From JANOBJ01 sp031411575 (lineage in GTDB: Bacteria > Pseudomonadota > Gammaproteobacteria > Burkholderiales > Burkholderiaceae_C), in assembly GCA_031411575.1 (NCBI GenBank), contig JANOBJ010000189.1, positions 1 through 10,005 on the forward strand: a stretch of 10,005 nt of DNA. Direction: 5' to 3'. A program made the translations under genes and the position numbers. The notes beneath the pieces were generated by a model, which was given only the letters and a program-made list of their open reading frames with translations, was not told the origin of the DNA and did not search any database. This document shows, in pieces, positions 1-6,314 of the stretch (position 1 is its first letter; each line of letters opens with the position of its first letter).

Positions 1-365
1 GCAGCAACATTGTCGGCAAGCCGATGGCGCTGATGCTGCTGGGCCAGAACGCCACCGTCACCATCTGCCACAGCGCCACCAAAGACCTGAAGGCCATGAC
101 GCTGCAGGCCGACGTGATCGTGGCCGCAGTGGGCAAGCGCAATGTGCTCACCGCCGACATGGTCAAGCCTGGCGCGGTGGTGATCGACGTCGGCATGAAC
201 CGCAACGACGGGGGCAAGCTCTGCGGCGACGTTGATTTTGCCGGCGTGAGCGCTGTGGCGGGCTGGATCACCCCGGTGCCCGGCGGCGTGGGGCCCATGA
301 CCATCACCATGCTGCTGGTGAACACGCTCGAAGCGGCCGAACGCGCGCTGGCGGCGCCGGCGTAA
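1..365 (+). CDS. folD: FolD, bifunctional methylene-THF dehydrogenase/methenyl-THF cyclohydrolase (C-terminal part, 5' end outside window)
   Basis: Cytoplasmic enzyme that interconverts 5,10-methylene-, methenyl- and 10-formyl-tetrahydrofolate, using NADP+ in the dehydrogenase step. The visible part is the last ~120 residues, read in the frame of codons starting at position 3. It opens with SNIVGKPMALMLL, the family's Rossmann-fold (R)SxxVGxP segment, and continues through the ADVIVAAVGK and KPGAVVIDVGMNR strands. Near the end is PGGVGPMT (nt 279-302), the second FolD signature. The protein stops at TAA (363-365), as expected for a full-length C-terminus. The catalytic Lys and the N-terminal domain lie upstream and cannot be checked. 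An ATG at 24 is internal, not a start. The next gene, prlC, begins 94 bp downstream, with two hairpins between them. Identity is near certain from the motifs. Confidence 0.97.
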   Translation, partial: SNIVGKPMALMLLGQNATVTICHSATKDLKAMTLQADVIVAAVGKRNVLTADMVKPGAVVIDVGMNRNDGGKLCGDVDFAGVSAVAGWITPVPGGVGPMTITMLLVNTLEAAERALAAPA

Positions 366-380
366 CCAGCGCACGCCATA

Positions 381-434
381 GCCATTGTCAATGGCGGGCA
401 TCAAGCGCCATAAGCCACACGGCGCTTGAAGCCC
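381..434 (+). other. Two tandem hairpins between folD and prlC
   Basis: The first hairpin is GCCATT-GTC-AATGGC (381-395). Directly after it is a larger one: GGGC-A-TCAAGCGCC (396-409), an 11-nt loop (410-420), and GGCGCTTGA-A-GCCC (421-434). That gives 13 paired bases around a single A-A mismatch. Neither is followed by a T tract, so this is not a canonical intrinsic terminator. It could be a 3' mRNA-stabilising structure for folD, a processing site, or a weak terminator. It ends 25 nt before the prlC start codon, so it would lie in the prlC leader if the two genes are co-transcribed. The pairing is seen directly; the function is inferred. Confidence 0.5.
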
Positions 435-459
435 GGCCAATTGCCGCAAAATAGGCGGC

Positions 460-2493
460 ATGAACAACCCGCTTCTCGATTTTTCCGACCTCCCGCTGTT
501 TGACCGCGTCCAGCCCGAGCATGTGGCGCCGGCTGTCGACACCCTGATCGCCGAGGCCGATACCGCCCTCAACACGGTGACCCAGCCCGACTTTCCGGCG
601 CAATGGAAAGACATTGCCCGCGTGCTCGACGTGGCCACCGAGCGCCTGAGCCGGGCCTGGGGCACGGTGAGCCACCTGAACGGCGTGGCCGATACGCCCG
701 AGTTGCGGGCCGCCTACAACGCCGCCCTGCCCCGCGTGACCGACTTCTGGACGCGCCTGGGCGCCGACGAGCGGCTCTACGCCAAGTACAAGGCCATCGA
801 TGTGGCCACGCTCAACGTCGAGCAGCGCCAGGCCCACAAGAACGCGGTGCGCAATTTTGTGCTGTCGGGCGCCGAGCTGAAAGGCGCCGCGCGCGACCGC
901 TTCGCCAAAATCCAGGAGCGTCAGGCCGAACTGAGCCAGAAGTTCAGCGAGAACGCGCTCGACGCAACCGACGCCTATGCCTACTACGCCGCCGCGGACG
1001 AGATCGATGGCGTGCCGGCTGACGTGCAGCACACCGCCCGCGCCGCAGCCCTGGCCGAAGGCCGCGACGGCTACAAGCTCACCCTCAAGATGCCCTGCTA
1101 CCTGCCGGTGATGCAGTTCGCCACCTCCAGCGCGCTGCGCCAGACGCTGTACCGCGCCTACACCACGCGCGCCTCGGACCAGGCCGAGACCGAAGCCGCG
1201 CGTCAGTTTGACAACGGCGCGCTGATCCGGGAGATCCTGGCGCTGCGCCGGGAAGAAGCGCAACTGCTGGGCTACAACAGCTTTGGCGAGGTGTCGGTGG
1301 TGCCCAAGATGGCCGAATCGCCGCAGCAGGTCATCACCTTCCTGCGCGACCTCGCCAGGAAAGCACGGCCTTACGCCGAGAAAGACCTGGCCGACCTGCG
1401 CGCGTTTGCCGCCGAACACCTGGCACTGGCCGACCCGCAAGCCTGGGACTGGTCGTACATCGGCGAAAAGCTCAAGGAAGCCCGCTATTCGTTCAGCGAG
1501 CAGGAGGTCAAGCAGTACTTCACCGCGCCCAAGGTACTGGCCGGGCTGTTCAAGATTGTGGAAACCCTGTTTGACGTGTCGATCCGCCGGGACACCGCGC
1601 CGGTCTGGAACCCGGGTGTGGAGTTTTACCGGATCGAACGCCAGTCGAACCTGGTCGGTCAGTTCTACCTTGACCAGCCCGCCCGCACCGGCAAGCGTGG
1701 CGGCGCCTGGATGGACGACGTGCGCGCCCGCTGGCTGCGCCCCGACAATGGCCGGCTGCAGACCCCGGTGGCGCACCTGGTCTGCAACTTCGCCGACGGC
1801 GTGGATGGCAAACCGGCGTTGCTGACGCACGATGACGTGACCACCCTGTTCCACGAATTTGGCCACGGCCTGCACCACATGCTGACGCAGGTGAACGAGC
1901 GCGACGTCTCCGGCATCAGCGGCGTGGAATGGGACGCGGTGGAACTGCCCAGCCAATTCATGGAAAACTTCTGCTGGGAATGGGACGTGCTCAAGCACAT
2001 GACCGCACACGTGGACACCGGTGAACCGTTGCCGCGCGCGCTGTTCGACAAGATGACGGCAGCCAAGAACTTCCAGAGCGGCCTGCAGACGCTGCGGCAG
2101 ATCGAATTCTCGCTGCTTGACATGTTGCTGCACACCGAACACGACCCAGCGCACGACTTCATGCCCCTGCTGGTCCAGGTGCGCGACGAAGTGGCCGTGA
2201 TCCATCCGCCGGCCTGGAGCCGCACTGCGCACACCTTCAGCCACATCTTCGCGGGCGGCTATGCGGCGGGTTACTACAGCTACAAATGGGCCGAGGTGCT
2301 GAGCGCAGACGCCTATGCCGCGTTCGAGGAAACAGTGGGTAAAGACGGTGCGCCCAGCGCCGAAACCGGTAGAAAATACCGCGAGGCGATCCTCGAAGCG
2401 GGCGGCAGCCGCCCGGCGATGGAGTCGTTCAAGGCCTTCCGGGGCCGCGAACCGAGCCTCGATGCGCTGTTGCGGCATCAGGGTATGGCCTGA
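460..2493 (+). CDS. prlC: Oligopeptidase A, M3 family zinc metallopeptidase
   Basis: Cytoplasmic zinc endopeptidase (PrlC/OpdA type) that degrades short peptides, including cleaved signal peptides. The 677-residue length matches the usual ~680. The gluzincin motif HEFGH is at residues 465-469, giving His465 and His469 as zinc ligands and Glu466 as the general base. The third ligand is Glu495 in VELPSQ, the same spacing (HExxH first His to Glu = 30) as in thimet oligopeptidase (29) to within one residue. The C-terminal GGYAAGYYSYKWAEVLSADAYAAF segment, with its conserved Gly/Tyr substrate-binding cluster, is intact. The ATG start at 460 gives the family-typical N-terminus LLDFSDLPLFDRVQPEHV; the ribosome binding site is weak (AGGCGG just upstream). 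A 733-residue ORF on the opposite strand is a shadow of this gene. The choice between PrlC and other M3A subtypes rests on length and overall pattern. Confidence 0.95.
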   Translation: MNNPLLDFSDLPLFDRVQPEHVAPAVDTLIAEADTALNTVTQPDFPAQWKDIARVLDVATERLSRAWGTVSHLNGVADTPELRAAYNAALPRVTDFWTRLGADERLYAKYKAIDVATLNVEQRQAHKNAVRNFVLSGAELKGAARDRFAKIQERQAELSQKFSENALDATDAYAYYAAADEIDGVPADVQHTARAAALAEGRDGYKLTLKMPCYLPVMQFATSSALRQTLYRAYTTRASDQAETEAARQFDNGALIREILALRREEAQLLGYNSFGEVSVVPKMAESPQQVITFLRDLARKARPYAEKDLADLRAFAAEHLALADPQAWDWSYIGEKLKEARYSFSEQEVKQYFTAPKVLAGLFKIVETLFDVSIRRDTAPVWNPGVEFYRIERQSNLVGQFYLDQPARTGKRGGAWMDDVRARWLRPDNGRLQTPVAHLVCNFADGVDGKPALLTHDDVTTLFHEFGHGLHHMLTQVNERDVSGISGVEWDAVELPSQFMENFCWEWDVLKHMTAHVDTGEPLPRALFDKMTAAKNFQSGLQTLRQIEFSLLDMLLHTEHDPAHDFMPLLVQVRDEVAVIHPPAWSRTAHTFSHIFAGGYAAGYYSYKWAEVLSADAYAAFEETVGKDGAPSAETGRKYREAILEAGGSRPAMESFKAFRGREPSLDALLRHQGMA

Positions 2494-2501
2494 TACTTGA
2501 G

Positions 2502-2533
2502 GGGCGTTGCCACACGTTTGAAGGGCAACCCCC
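2502..2533 (+). other. Imperfect hairpin in the prlC-glutaredoxin gap
   Basis: GGG-C-GTTGCC (2502-2511) can pair with GGCAAC-C-CCC (2524-2533) around a 12-nt loop, with one C-C mismatch. No T tract follows, so it is at best a weak terminator or an mRNA structure just upstream of the ribosome binding site of the next gene (GGAG at 2543-2546). Its function is unknown and it may be coincidental in GC-rich DNA. Confidence 0.3.
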
Positions 2534-2554
2534 ATCGTTCTGGGAGCACCACAC

Positions 2555-3253
2555 ATGAAAAAATCCGTTACCTTCACTCTGGCTGGCACCCTGGCCGCCG
2601 TGTTGCTGACCCTGCTGTCGGTCGGCGCACAGGCGCAGGCGGTCTACCGCATCGTGGGCCCGGACGGCCGTGTCACGTTCTCCGACACCCCGCCACCGGC
2701 GGCCGCCGCCAAGCCGGCCGGCAAGGCCGGCTCCACCACCACGGCATCCACCGCTGCGACCGGCAACCTGCCGTTCGAGCTGCGCCAGGTGGTCAACCGC
2801 TACCCGGTAACGTTGTATACAGGCAACGATTGCGTGCCCTGTGGCGCCGGCCGCGCGTTGCTGTCCAGCCGGGGCGTGCCGTTTGTCGAGCGAACCATCA
2901 ACACCAACGAAGACACCCAGGCCCTGCAGCGCCTGAGTGGCGACAACTCGCTGCCGTTTGTCACCATCGGCGGCCAGCAACTCAAGGGGTTCTCGGACGT
3001 CGAATGGACCCAGTTCCTCGACGCCGCCGGCTACCCCAAGACCTCGCAATTGCCGGCCAACTACCGCAACGCGCCGGCCAGCCCGCTGGTGGCCGTGCAG
3101 GCACCGACCACGCCAGCGCAGGGCCAAGGCCAGGCCACGGCGGGTGCTGACGGCGCCGAGCCAGCCATCACGACGGTGAACCGCCGGCCGGCGCCCGCGC
3201 CCGCGCGAGCCCCCACCACCAATGCCGAGAACCCGGCGGGCATCAAGTTCTGA
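2555..3253 (+). CDS. Secreted DUF4124-glutaredoxin protein
   Basis: Predicted exported thiol-disulfide protein of 232 residues. Residues 1-29 form a Sec signal peptide: MKK, a hydrophobic core, then cleavage after AQA. Residues 30-48 (VYRIVGPDGRVTFSDTPPP) match the start of the DUF4124 domain common in betaproteobacterial envelope proteins. An Ala/Thr/Pro-rich linker follows (49-70). Residues ~83-160 are a glutaredoxin fold: strand YPVTLYTG, redox motif C93-V-P-C96, and the cis-proline region LPFVTIGG (Pro134). The C-terminal ~60 residues are a Pro/Ala/Thr-rich tail, probably disordered. Start support: GGAG at 2543-2546, 8 nt before ATG. It lies 61 nt after prlC and ends before a bidirectional terminator, so it may be co-transcribed with prlC. 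Its substrate and reductant are unknown. Because DUF4124 and glutaredoxin are both short domains, the name describes the architecture rather than a proven function. Confidence 0.85.
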   Translation: MKKSVTFTLAGTLAAVLLTLLSVGAQAQAVYRIVGPDGRVTFSDTPPPAAAAKPAGKAGSTTTASTAATGNLPFELRQVVNRYPVTLYTGNDCVPCGAGRALLSSRGVPFVERTINTNEDTQALQRLSGDNSLPFVTIGGQQLKGFSDVEWTQFLDAAGYPKTSQLPANYRNAPASPLVAVQAPTTPAQGQGQATAGADGAEPAITTVNRRPAPAPARAPTTNAENPAGIKF

Positions 3254-3308
3254 CGCGGTGTCGGAGCGTCGTGCCATCGGCGCATGACCTCCGTGCATGA
3301 CACCAAGT

Positions 3309-3337
3309 TGCTATAATTAGTATAGCAAACAATGACC
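3309..3337 (+). repeat. Oriented AT-rich element, copy A
   Basis: The hairpin core TGCTATAATTAGTATAGCA (3309-3327; the inverted repeat extends to 3308-3328) is followed by four bases and ATGACC (3332-3337). The same pattern, TGCTAT-N7-ATAGCA-N4-ATGACC, with identical spacing occurs at 5174-5202 (minus strand) and 5732-5760. This copy sits between the convergent glutaredoxin and rpiA genes and directly abuts the terminator hairpin that begins at 3338. It is strikingly AT-rich against the surrounding GC-rich DNA. It contains a chance TATAAT. Confidence 0.7.
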
Positions 3338-3363
3338 AAAGGGCGCGGACAACGCGCCCTTTT
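3338..3363. terminator. Bidirectional intrinsic terminator between glutaredoxin gene and rpiA
   Basis: GGGCGCG (3341-3347), loop GACAA, CGCGCCC (3353-3359), flanked by AAA (3338-3340) and TTTT (3360-3363). Read from either strand the GC stem is followed by a short U tract, so it can stop both the plus-strand glutaredoxin transcript and the minus-strand rpiA transcript, whose stop codon is 13 nt away. Confidence 0.8.
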
Positions 3364-3375
3364 CACGCTTAAAAC

Positions 3376-4047
3376 TCAAAAATTGAGGGTTTTCACGCCG
3401 CTCGCGGTACCGAGCAGGCAGACCGCCGCTTTCTGGTGCGCAAACACGCCCACCGTCACCACGCCCGGCCATTGGTTGACCAGCGACTCGAAAGCCAGCG
3501 GATCGGTGATCTGCAAGCCTGTCACATCCAGGATGTGCTGGCCGTTGTCGGTGAGCAGCGGCTGGCCATCCTTCTGGCGCACGGTGGCTGTGCCGCCCAG
3601 CGCTGCAAATTGCCGCGTGAGGCGCCGCGTGGCCATGGGAATCACCTCCACCGGCAGCGGGAACGCGCCCAGTGTTTTCACCAGCTTGGATTCGTCGGCA
3701 ATGCAGACAAAGCGCCGCGACTGTGCCGCCACGATCTTCTCGCGCGTGAGCGCCGCGCCCCCGCCCTTGACCATGAAGCCGCTGTGATCGATTTCATCGG
3801 CGCCGTCGATGTACACCGCCAGTTCGGCTACGTCGTTGCTGTCGAGCACCGGGATGCCCAGCGCCCGCAGCCGCTCGGTGGAGGCGACCGAGCTTGACAC
3901 CGCGCCGGGAATCTGCCCCTTCATCGATGCCAGCGCCTCGATGAACTTGTTGACCGTAGAGCCGGTGCCCACGCCCACGATCTCGCCGGGCACCACATAC
4001 TGCAGCGCGGCCTGGCCGACCAGCGCTTTCAATTCATCCTGGGTCAT
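3376..4047 (-). CDS. rpiA: Ribose-5-phosphate isomerase A
   Basis: Cytoplasmic enzyme of the non-oxidative pentose phosphate pathway: ribose 5-phosphate to ribulose 5-phosphate. With the ATG at 4047 the protein has 223 residues (E. coli 219) and begins MTQDELKALVGQAALQYV, nearly identical to E. coli RpiA. The phosphate-binding loop GVGTGST is at 25-31, DGADEID at 81-87 and KGGGAALTREK at 94-104. The catalytic positions D81, D84, K94 and E103 keep the E. coli numbering exactly. The segment LPVEVIPMA is also present. The frame is open to a TTG at 4071, eight codons earlier, but the family start and an AGGA-type ribosome binding site 9 nt before the ATG favour 4047. The gene is divergent from pyrD with 34 bp between starts, and ends at a bidirectional terminator. 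Nothing is unusual in the protein. Confidence 0.98.
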   Translation of the reverse strand: MTQDELKALVGQAALQYVVPGEIVGVGTGSTVNKFIEALASMKGQIPGAVSSSVASTERLRALGIPVLDSNDVAELAVYIDGADEIDHSGFMVKGGGAALTREKIVAAQSRRFVCIADESKLVKTLGAFPLPVEVIPMATRRLTRQFAALGGTATVRQKDGQPLLTDNGQHILDVTGLQITDPLAFESLVNQWPGVVTVGVFAHQKAAVCLLGTASGVKTLNF

Positions 4048-4073
4048 TTGAGACAATCCTTGTGTTTCCAAGA

Positions 4074-4079
4074 ATTATC
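4074..4079 (-). promoter_or_regulatory. Possible -10 box of rpiA
   Basis: On the minus strand GATAAT (4079 down to 4074) matches TATAAT at five of six positions and would start transcription ~20 nt before the rpiA ATG. There is no good -35 at 17 bp; that position falls inside the pyrD coding region. The call rests on this one hexamer and on the lack of any other space for a promoter. Confidence 0.3.
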
Positions 4080-4081
4080 CA

Positions 4082-5161
4082 ATGCCGCTGCTGCCCTACG
4101 CCCTCGCCCGCCCTTTCCTGTTCGGTCTAGACCCCGAAACCGCCCACGACCTGACCCTGCATTCGCTGGCCCGGGTACAGGGCACGCCGCTCGAGTGGGC
4201 CTACTGCAGCCCCCGGGTGGACGACCCGGTCACGCTGGCCGGCCTTACCTTTCCGAACCGCGTGGGCCTGGCCGCCGGGCTGGACAAGAACGCGCGCTGC
4301 ATTGACGGCCTGGGTGCGATGGGCTTTGGCTTTGTCGAGGTCGGCACCGTCACGCCCAAGGCCCAGCCTGGCAACCCCAAACCGCGCATGTTCCGCCTGC
4401 CCGAAGCCCGGGCGCTGATCAACCGGCTGGGCTTTAACAACGACGGGCTGGAGGCGTTCGTTACCAATGTGCAGCGCTCCAAACTTCGCGCCAAGGGCCG
4501 CAAATCGTCCATGCTGCTGGGCCTGAACATCGGCAAGAACGCCGCCACGCCGATCGAACGCGCGACCGATGACTACCTCGCCTGCCTGGATGGCGTGTAC
4601 CCGCATGCTGACTACGTCACCGTCAACATCAGCTCGCCCAACACCAAGAATCTTCGCGCGCTGCAGAGCGACGAGGCGCTGGACGCCCTGCTCGGCGCAG
4701 TAGCCAGCCGCCGGGCCGAACTGGCCGCGCAGCACGGCAAACGGATACCCATCTTCGTCAAAATCGCGCCGGATCTGGATGCCGCGCAGGTGGACGTGAT
4801 TGCCGCCACACTGCGGCGCCACGGTATGGACGGCGAAGGCCGGCCCAACAACACCTTTGGCGTTGTGGCCACCAACACCACCCTCAACCGCGAGGCCGTC
4901 AAGGGCCTGCGGCACGCCGAAGAGGCGGGTGGCCTCTCAGGCGCGCCGGTGTTCGAGGCCAGCAACGCGGTGATCCGTCAGCTGCGTGCCGCGCTCGGCC
5001 CGGCGTTTCCGATCATCGGTGTGGGTGGGGTGATGTCAGGCGCCGACGCGGCGGCCAAGATCGCGGCTGGCGCCGACTTGGTGCAGATCTACACCGGCCT
5101 GATCTACCGCGGGCCTGAAATCGTGCGGGAAGCCGCAATTTCGATCAAAAACACCCGGTAG
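4082..5161 (+). CDS. pyrD: Dihydroorotate dehydrogenase (quinone), class 2
   Basis: Membrane-associated FMN enzyme oxidising dihydroorotate to orotate with ubiquinone, the fourth step of pyrimidine synthesis. The 359 residues include the N-terminal extension typical of class 2 (PYALARPFLFGLDPETAHDLT), which forms the membrane/quinone entry helices. FMN/substrate motifs: GLAAGLDKN (62-70, Lys69), EVGTVTP (86-92), NRLGFNN (114-120), LNIGKN (148-153). NISSPNT at 182-188 places the catalytic base at Ser185 (E. coli Ser175). VKIAPDL (226-232, Lys227), ATNTT (263-267), GLSG (284-287), IGVGG (312-316) and QIYTGL (335-340) complete the FMN site. A short insertion at 250-258 (DGEGRPNNT), relative to E. 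coli PyrD, accounts for part of the extra length. The ATG at 4082 gives the expected N-terminus; no clear ribosome binding site is visible in the 34-bp gap to rpiA. The downstream gene converges. Confidence 0.98.
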   Translation: MPLLPYALARPFLFGLDPETAHDLTLHSLARVQGTPLEWAYCSPRVDDPVTLAGLTFPNRVGLAAGLDKNARCIDGLGAMGFGFVEVGTVTPKAQPGNPKPRMFRLPEARALINRLGFNNDGLEAFVTNVQRSKLRAKGRKSSMLLGLNIGKNAATPIERATDDYLACLDGVYPHADYVTVNISSPNTKNLRALQSDEALDALLGAVASRRAELAAQHGKRIPIFVKIAPDLDAAQVDVIAATLRRHGMDGEGRPNNTFGVVATNTTLNREAVKGLRHAEEAGGLSGAPVFEASNAVIRQLRAALGPAFPIIGVGGVMSGADAAAKIAAGADLVQIYTGLIYRGPEIVREAAISIKNTR

Positions 5162-5173
5162 TCCGCATCCACT

Positions 5174-5202
5174 GGTCATTTTTTGCTATATTGTTTATAG
5201 CA
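5174..5202 (-). repeat. Oriented AT-rich element, copy B
   Basis: On the minus strand this reads TGCTATAAACAATATAGCA (5202 down to 5184), then four A, then ATGACC (5179 down to 5174). The spacing is identical to the copies at 3309-3337 and 5732-5760. It lies in the gap between the convergent pyrD and FAD-oxidoreductase genes and overlaps the end of the latter: its first bases supply most of the last Met codon, the Leu codon and the TAA stop (5195-5197). There is no GC stem and no proper U tract, so it is unlikely to be an efficient terminator. Confidence 0.7.
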
Positions 5203-6301
5203 TTGAAGCAACCTGCTCGCCAATGGCCAGGCTGCTGGTGAGCCCCGGCGATTCGATGCCGAACAGGTTCACCAGGCCCGGGATGCCGTGCTCCGCCGGG
5301 CCCTGGACCATGAAATCGGCTGTCGGCTCGCCCGGCCCGCTGATCTTGGGCCGGATGCCGGCGTAGCCCGGGATCAGCGCGCCGTCGACGAGCGGCGGCC
5401 AGTACTTTCGAACCTCGGCATAGAAGGCGTCACCGCGCGCCGGGTCCACCACCAGATCGTCCGGCGAATCAACCCACTGCACGTCGGGGCCAAACTTGGC
5501 CTGCCCACCCAAGTCAATCGTCAGGTGCACGCCGAGTCCGGCGGCCTCAGGCACGGGGTAGATCAGCCGCGAGAACGGTGAGCGGCCGGCCAGGGTGAAG
5601 TAGTTGCCCTTGGCGAAAAAAGCCGGCGGCAGGTGCCGCGCGTCGAGGCCTTCAAACCGCCGCGCCAGCGCTGGCGCCAGCAGCCCGGCCGCGTTGACCA
5701 CGGATTTCGCGGCCAGCTCGGTGCCGTCGTTTGCTATCAATAAAATAGCATCTGATGACCGTCCGAAGGGGACTACCGCCCGATTCAGACCAGAATGGAA
5801 GGCCAGCACGCCGCCTGCGTTCTCCAGGTCGCCCTGCAGCGCCAGCATCAGGCCGTGGCTGTCCACGATGCCGGTGCTGGGCGAATGAACCGCCGCCACG
5901 CATTCCAGCGCGGGCTCCATCGCGCGCGCCTGGTCGCGGGTGAGCAGTTGCAGATCATCCACGCCGTTGGCCGCAGCCTTGGCGACGATGCCCTGCAACT
6001 GCGCCACCTGCGCGTCATGCGTCGCGACGATCAGCTTGCCGCAACGCCGGTGGCCAATGCCGCGCTCGGCGCAATACGCATACAGCAGTTGCTTGCCCTG
6101 CACGCACAGTTGCGCCTTGAGCGAGCCGGCTGGGTAGTAGATACCAGCGTGGATGACTTCGCTGTTGCGCGAGCTGGTGCCCGTGCCGATGCCGCCAGCC
6201 GCCTCCAGCACCATCACCTCGCGCCCGCGCAGCGCCAGCGCGCGCGCCACCGCCAGGCCGACCACGCCGGCGCCGATGACAACGCAATCGACCTGTTCCA
6301 T
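5195..6301 (-). CDS. FAD-dependent oxidoreductase, L-2-hydroxyglutarate oxidase (LhgO)-like
   Basis: Flavoprotein of the DAO/LhgO superfamily, 368 residues. The N-terminal Rossmann motif is VIGAGVVGLAVAR (GxGxxG at 10-15) with the ribose-binding Glu33 in MVLEA. SSRNSEVIHAGIYY (43-56) is characteristic of the LhgO/L2HGDH group, as is GIVDSHG (144-150). VVNAAGL (201-207) is the second FAD segment, and IESPGLTSSLAIGE near the C-terminus closes the FAD site. It may oxidise L-2-hydroxyglutarate or a related 2-hydroxy or amino acid, passing electrons to quinone or oxygen; the substrate is inferred from family only, and it is shorter than E. coli LhgO (~422). The ATG at 6301 lies 13 nt after the stop of the upstream amidohydrolase gene, so it is the third gene of an operon. 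Oddities: residues 181-190 (RSSDAILLIA) are encoded by repeat copy C, and the stop codon lies in copy B. Confidence 0.85.
   Translation of the reverse strand: MEQVDCVVIGAGVVGLAVARALALRGREVMVLEAAGGIGTGTSSRNSEVIHAGIYYPAGSLKAQLCVQGKQLLYAYCAERGIGHRRCGKLIVATHDAQVAQLQGIVAKAAANGVDDLQLLTRDQARAMEPALECVAAVHSPSTGIVDSHGLMLALQGDLENAGGVLAFHSGLNRAVVPFGRSSDAILLIANDGTELAAKSVVNAAGLLAPALARRFEGLDARHLPPAFFAKGNYFTLAGRSPFSRLIYPVPEAAGLGVHLTIDLGGQAKFGPDVQWVDSPDDLVVDPARGDAFYAEVRKYWPPLVDGALIPGYAGIRPKISGPGEPTADFMVQGPAEHGIPGLVNLFGIESPGLTSSLAIGEQVASML
5732..5760 (+). repeat. Oriented AT-rich element, copy C, inside a coding region
   Basis: TGCTATCAATAAAATAGCA (5732-5750), TCTG, then ATGACC (5755-5760). The arms (TGCTAT/ATAGCA), the 7-nt loop and the 4-nt gap to ATGACC are the same as in copies A and B. 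This copy lies antisense within the FAD-oxidoreductase gene and encodes its residues 181-190 without breaking the frame. Confidence 0.65.
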
Positions 6302-6314
6302 CCGCTACTGGCTT

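Noticed and set aside
388..2589. A 733-codon open frame on the minus strand, longer than prlC itself
   Set aside because: It is in exact antisense codon register with prlC. In GC-rich genes the codons TTA, CTA and TCA are rare, so this frame lacks stops by default. The product is low-information (rich in R, H, V, G, A) and has no recognisable motif.
3312..3317. A perfect TATAAT, possible -10 promoter box
   Set aside because: There is no -35 at a usable distance and no gene start downstream on that strand. The hexamer is part of the AT-rich repeat copy A.
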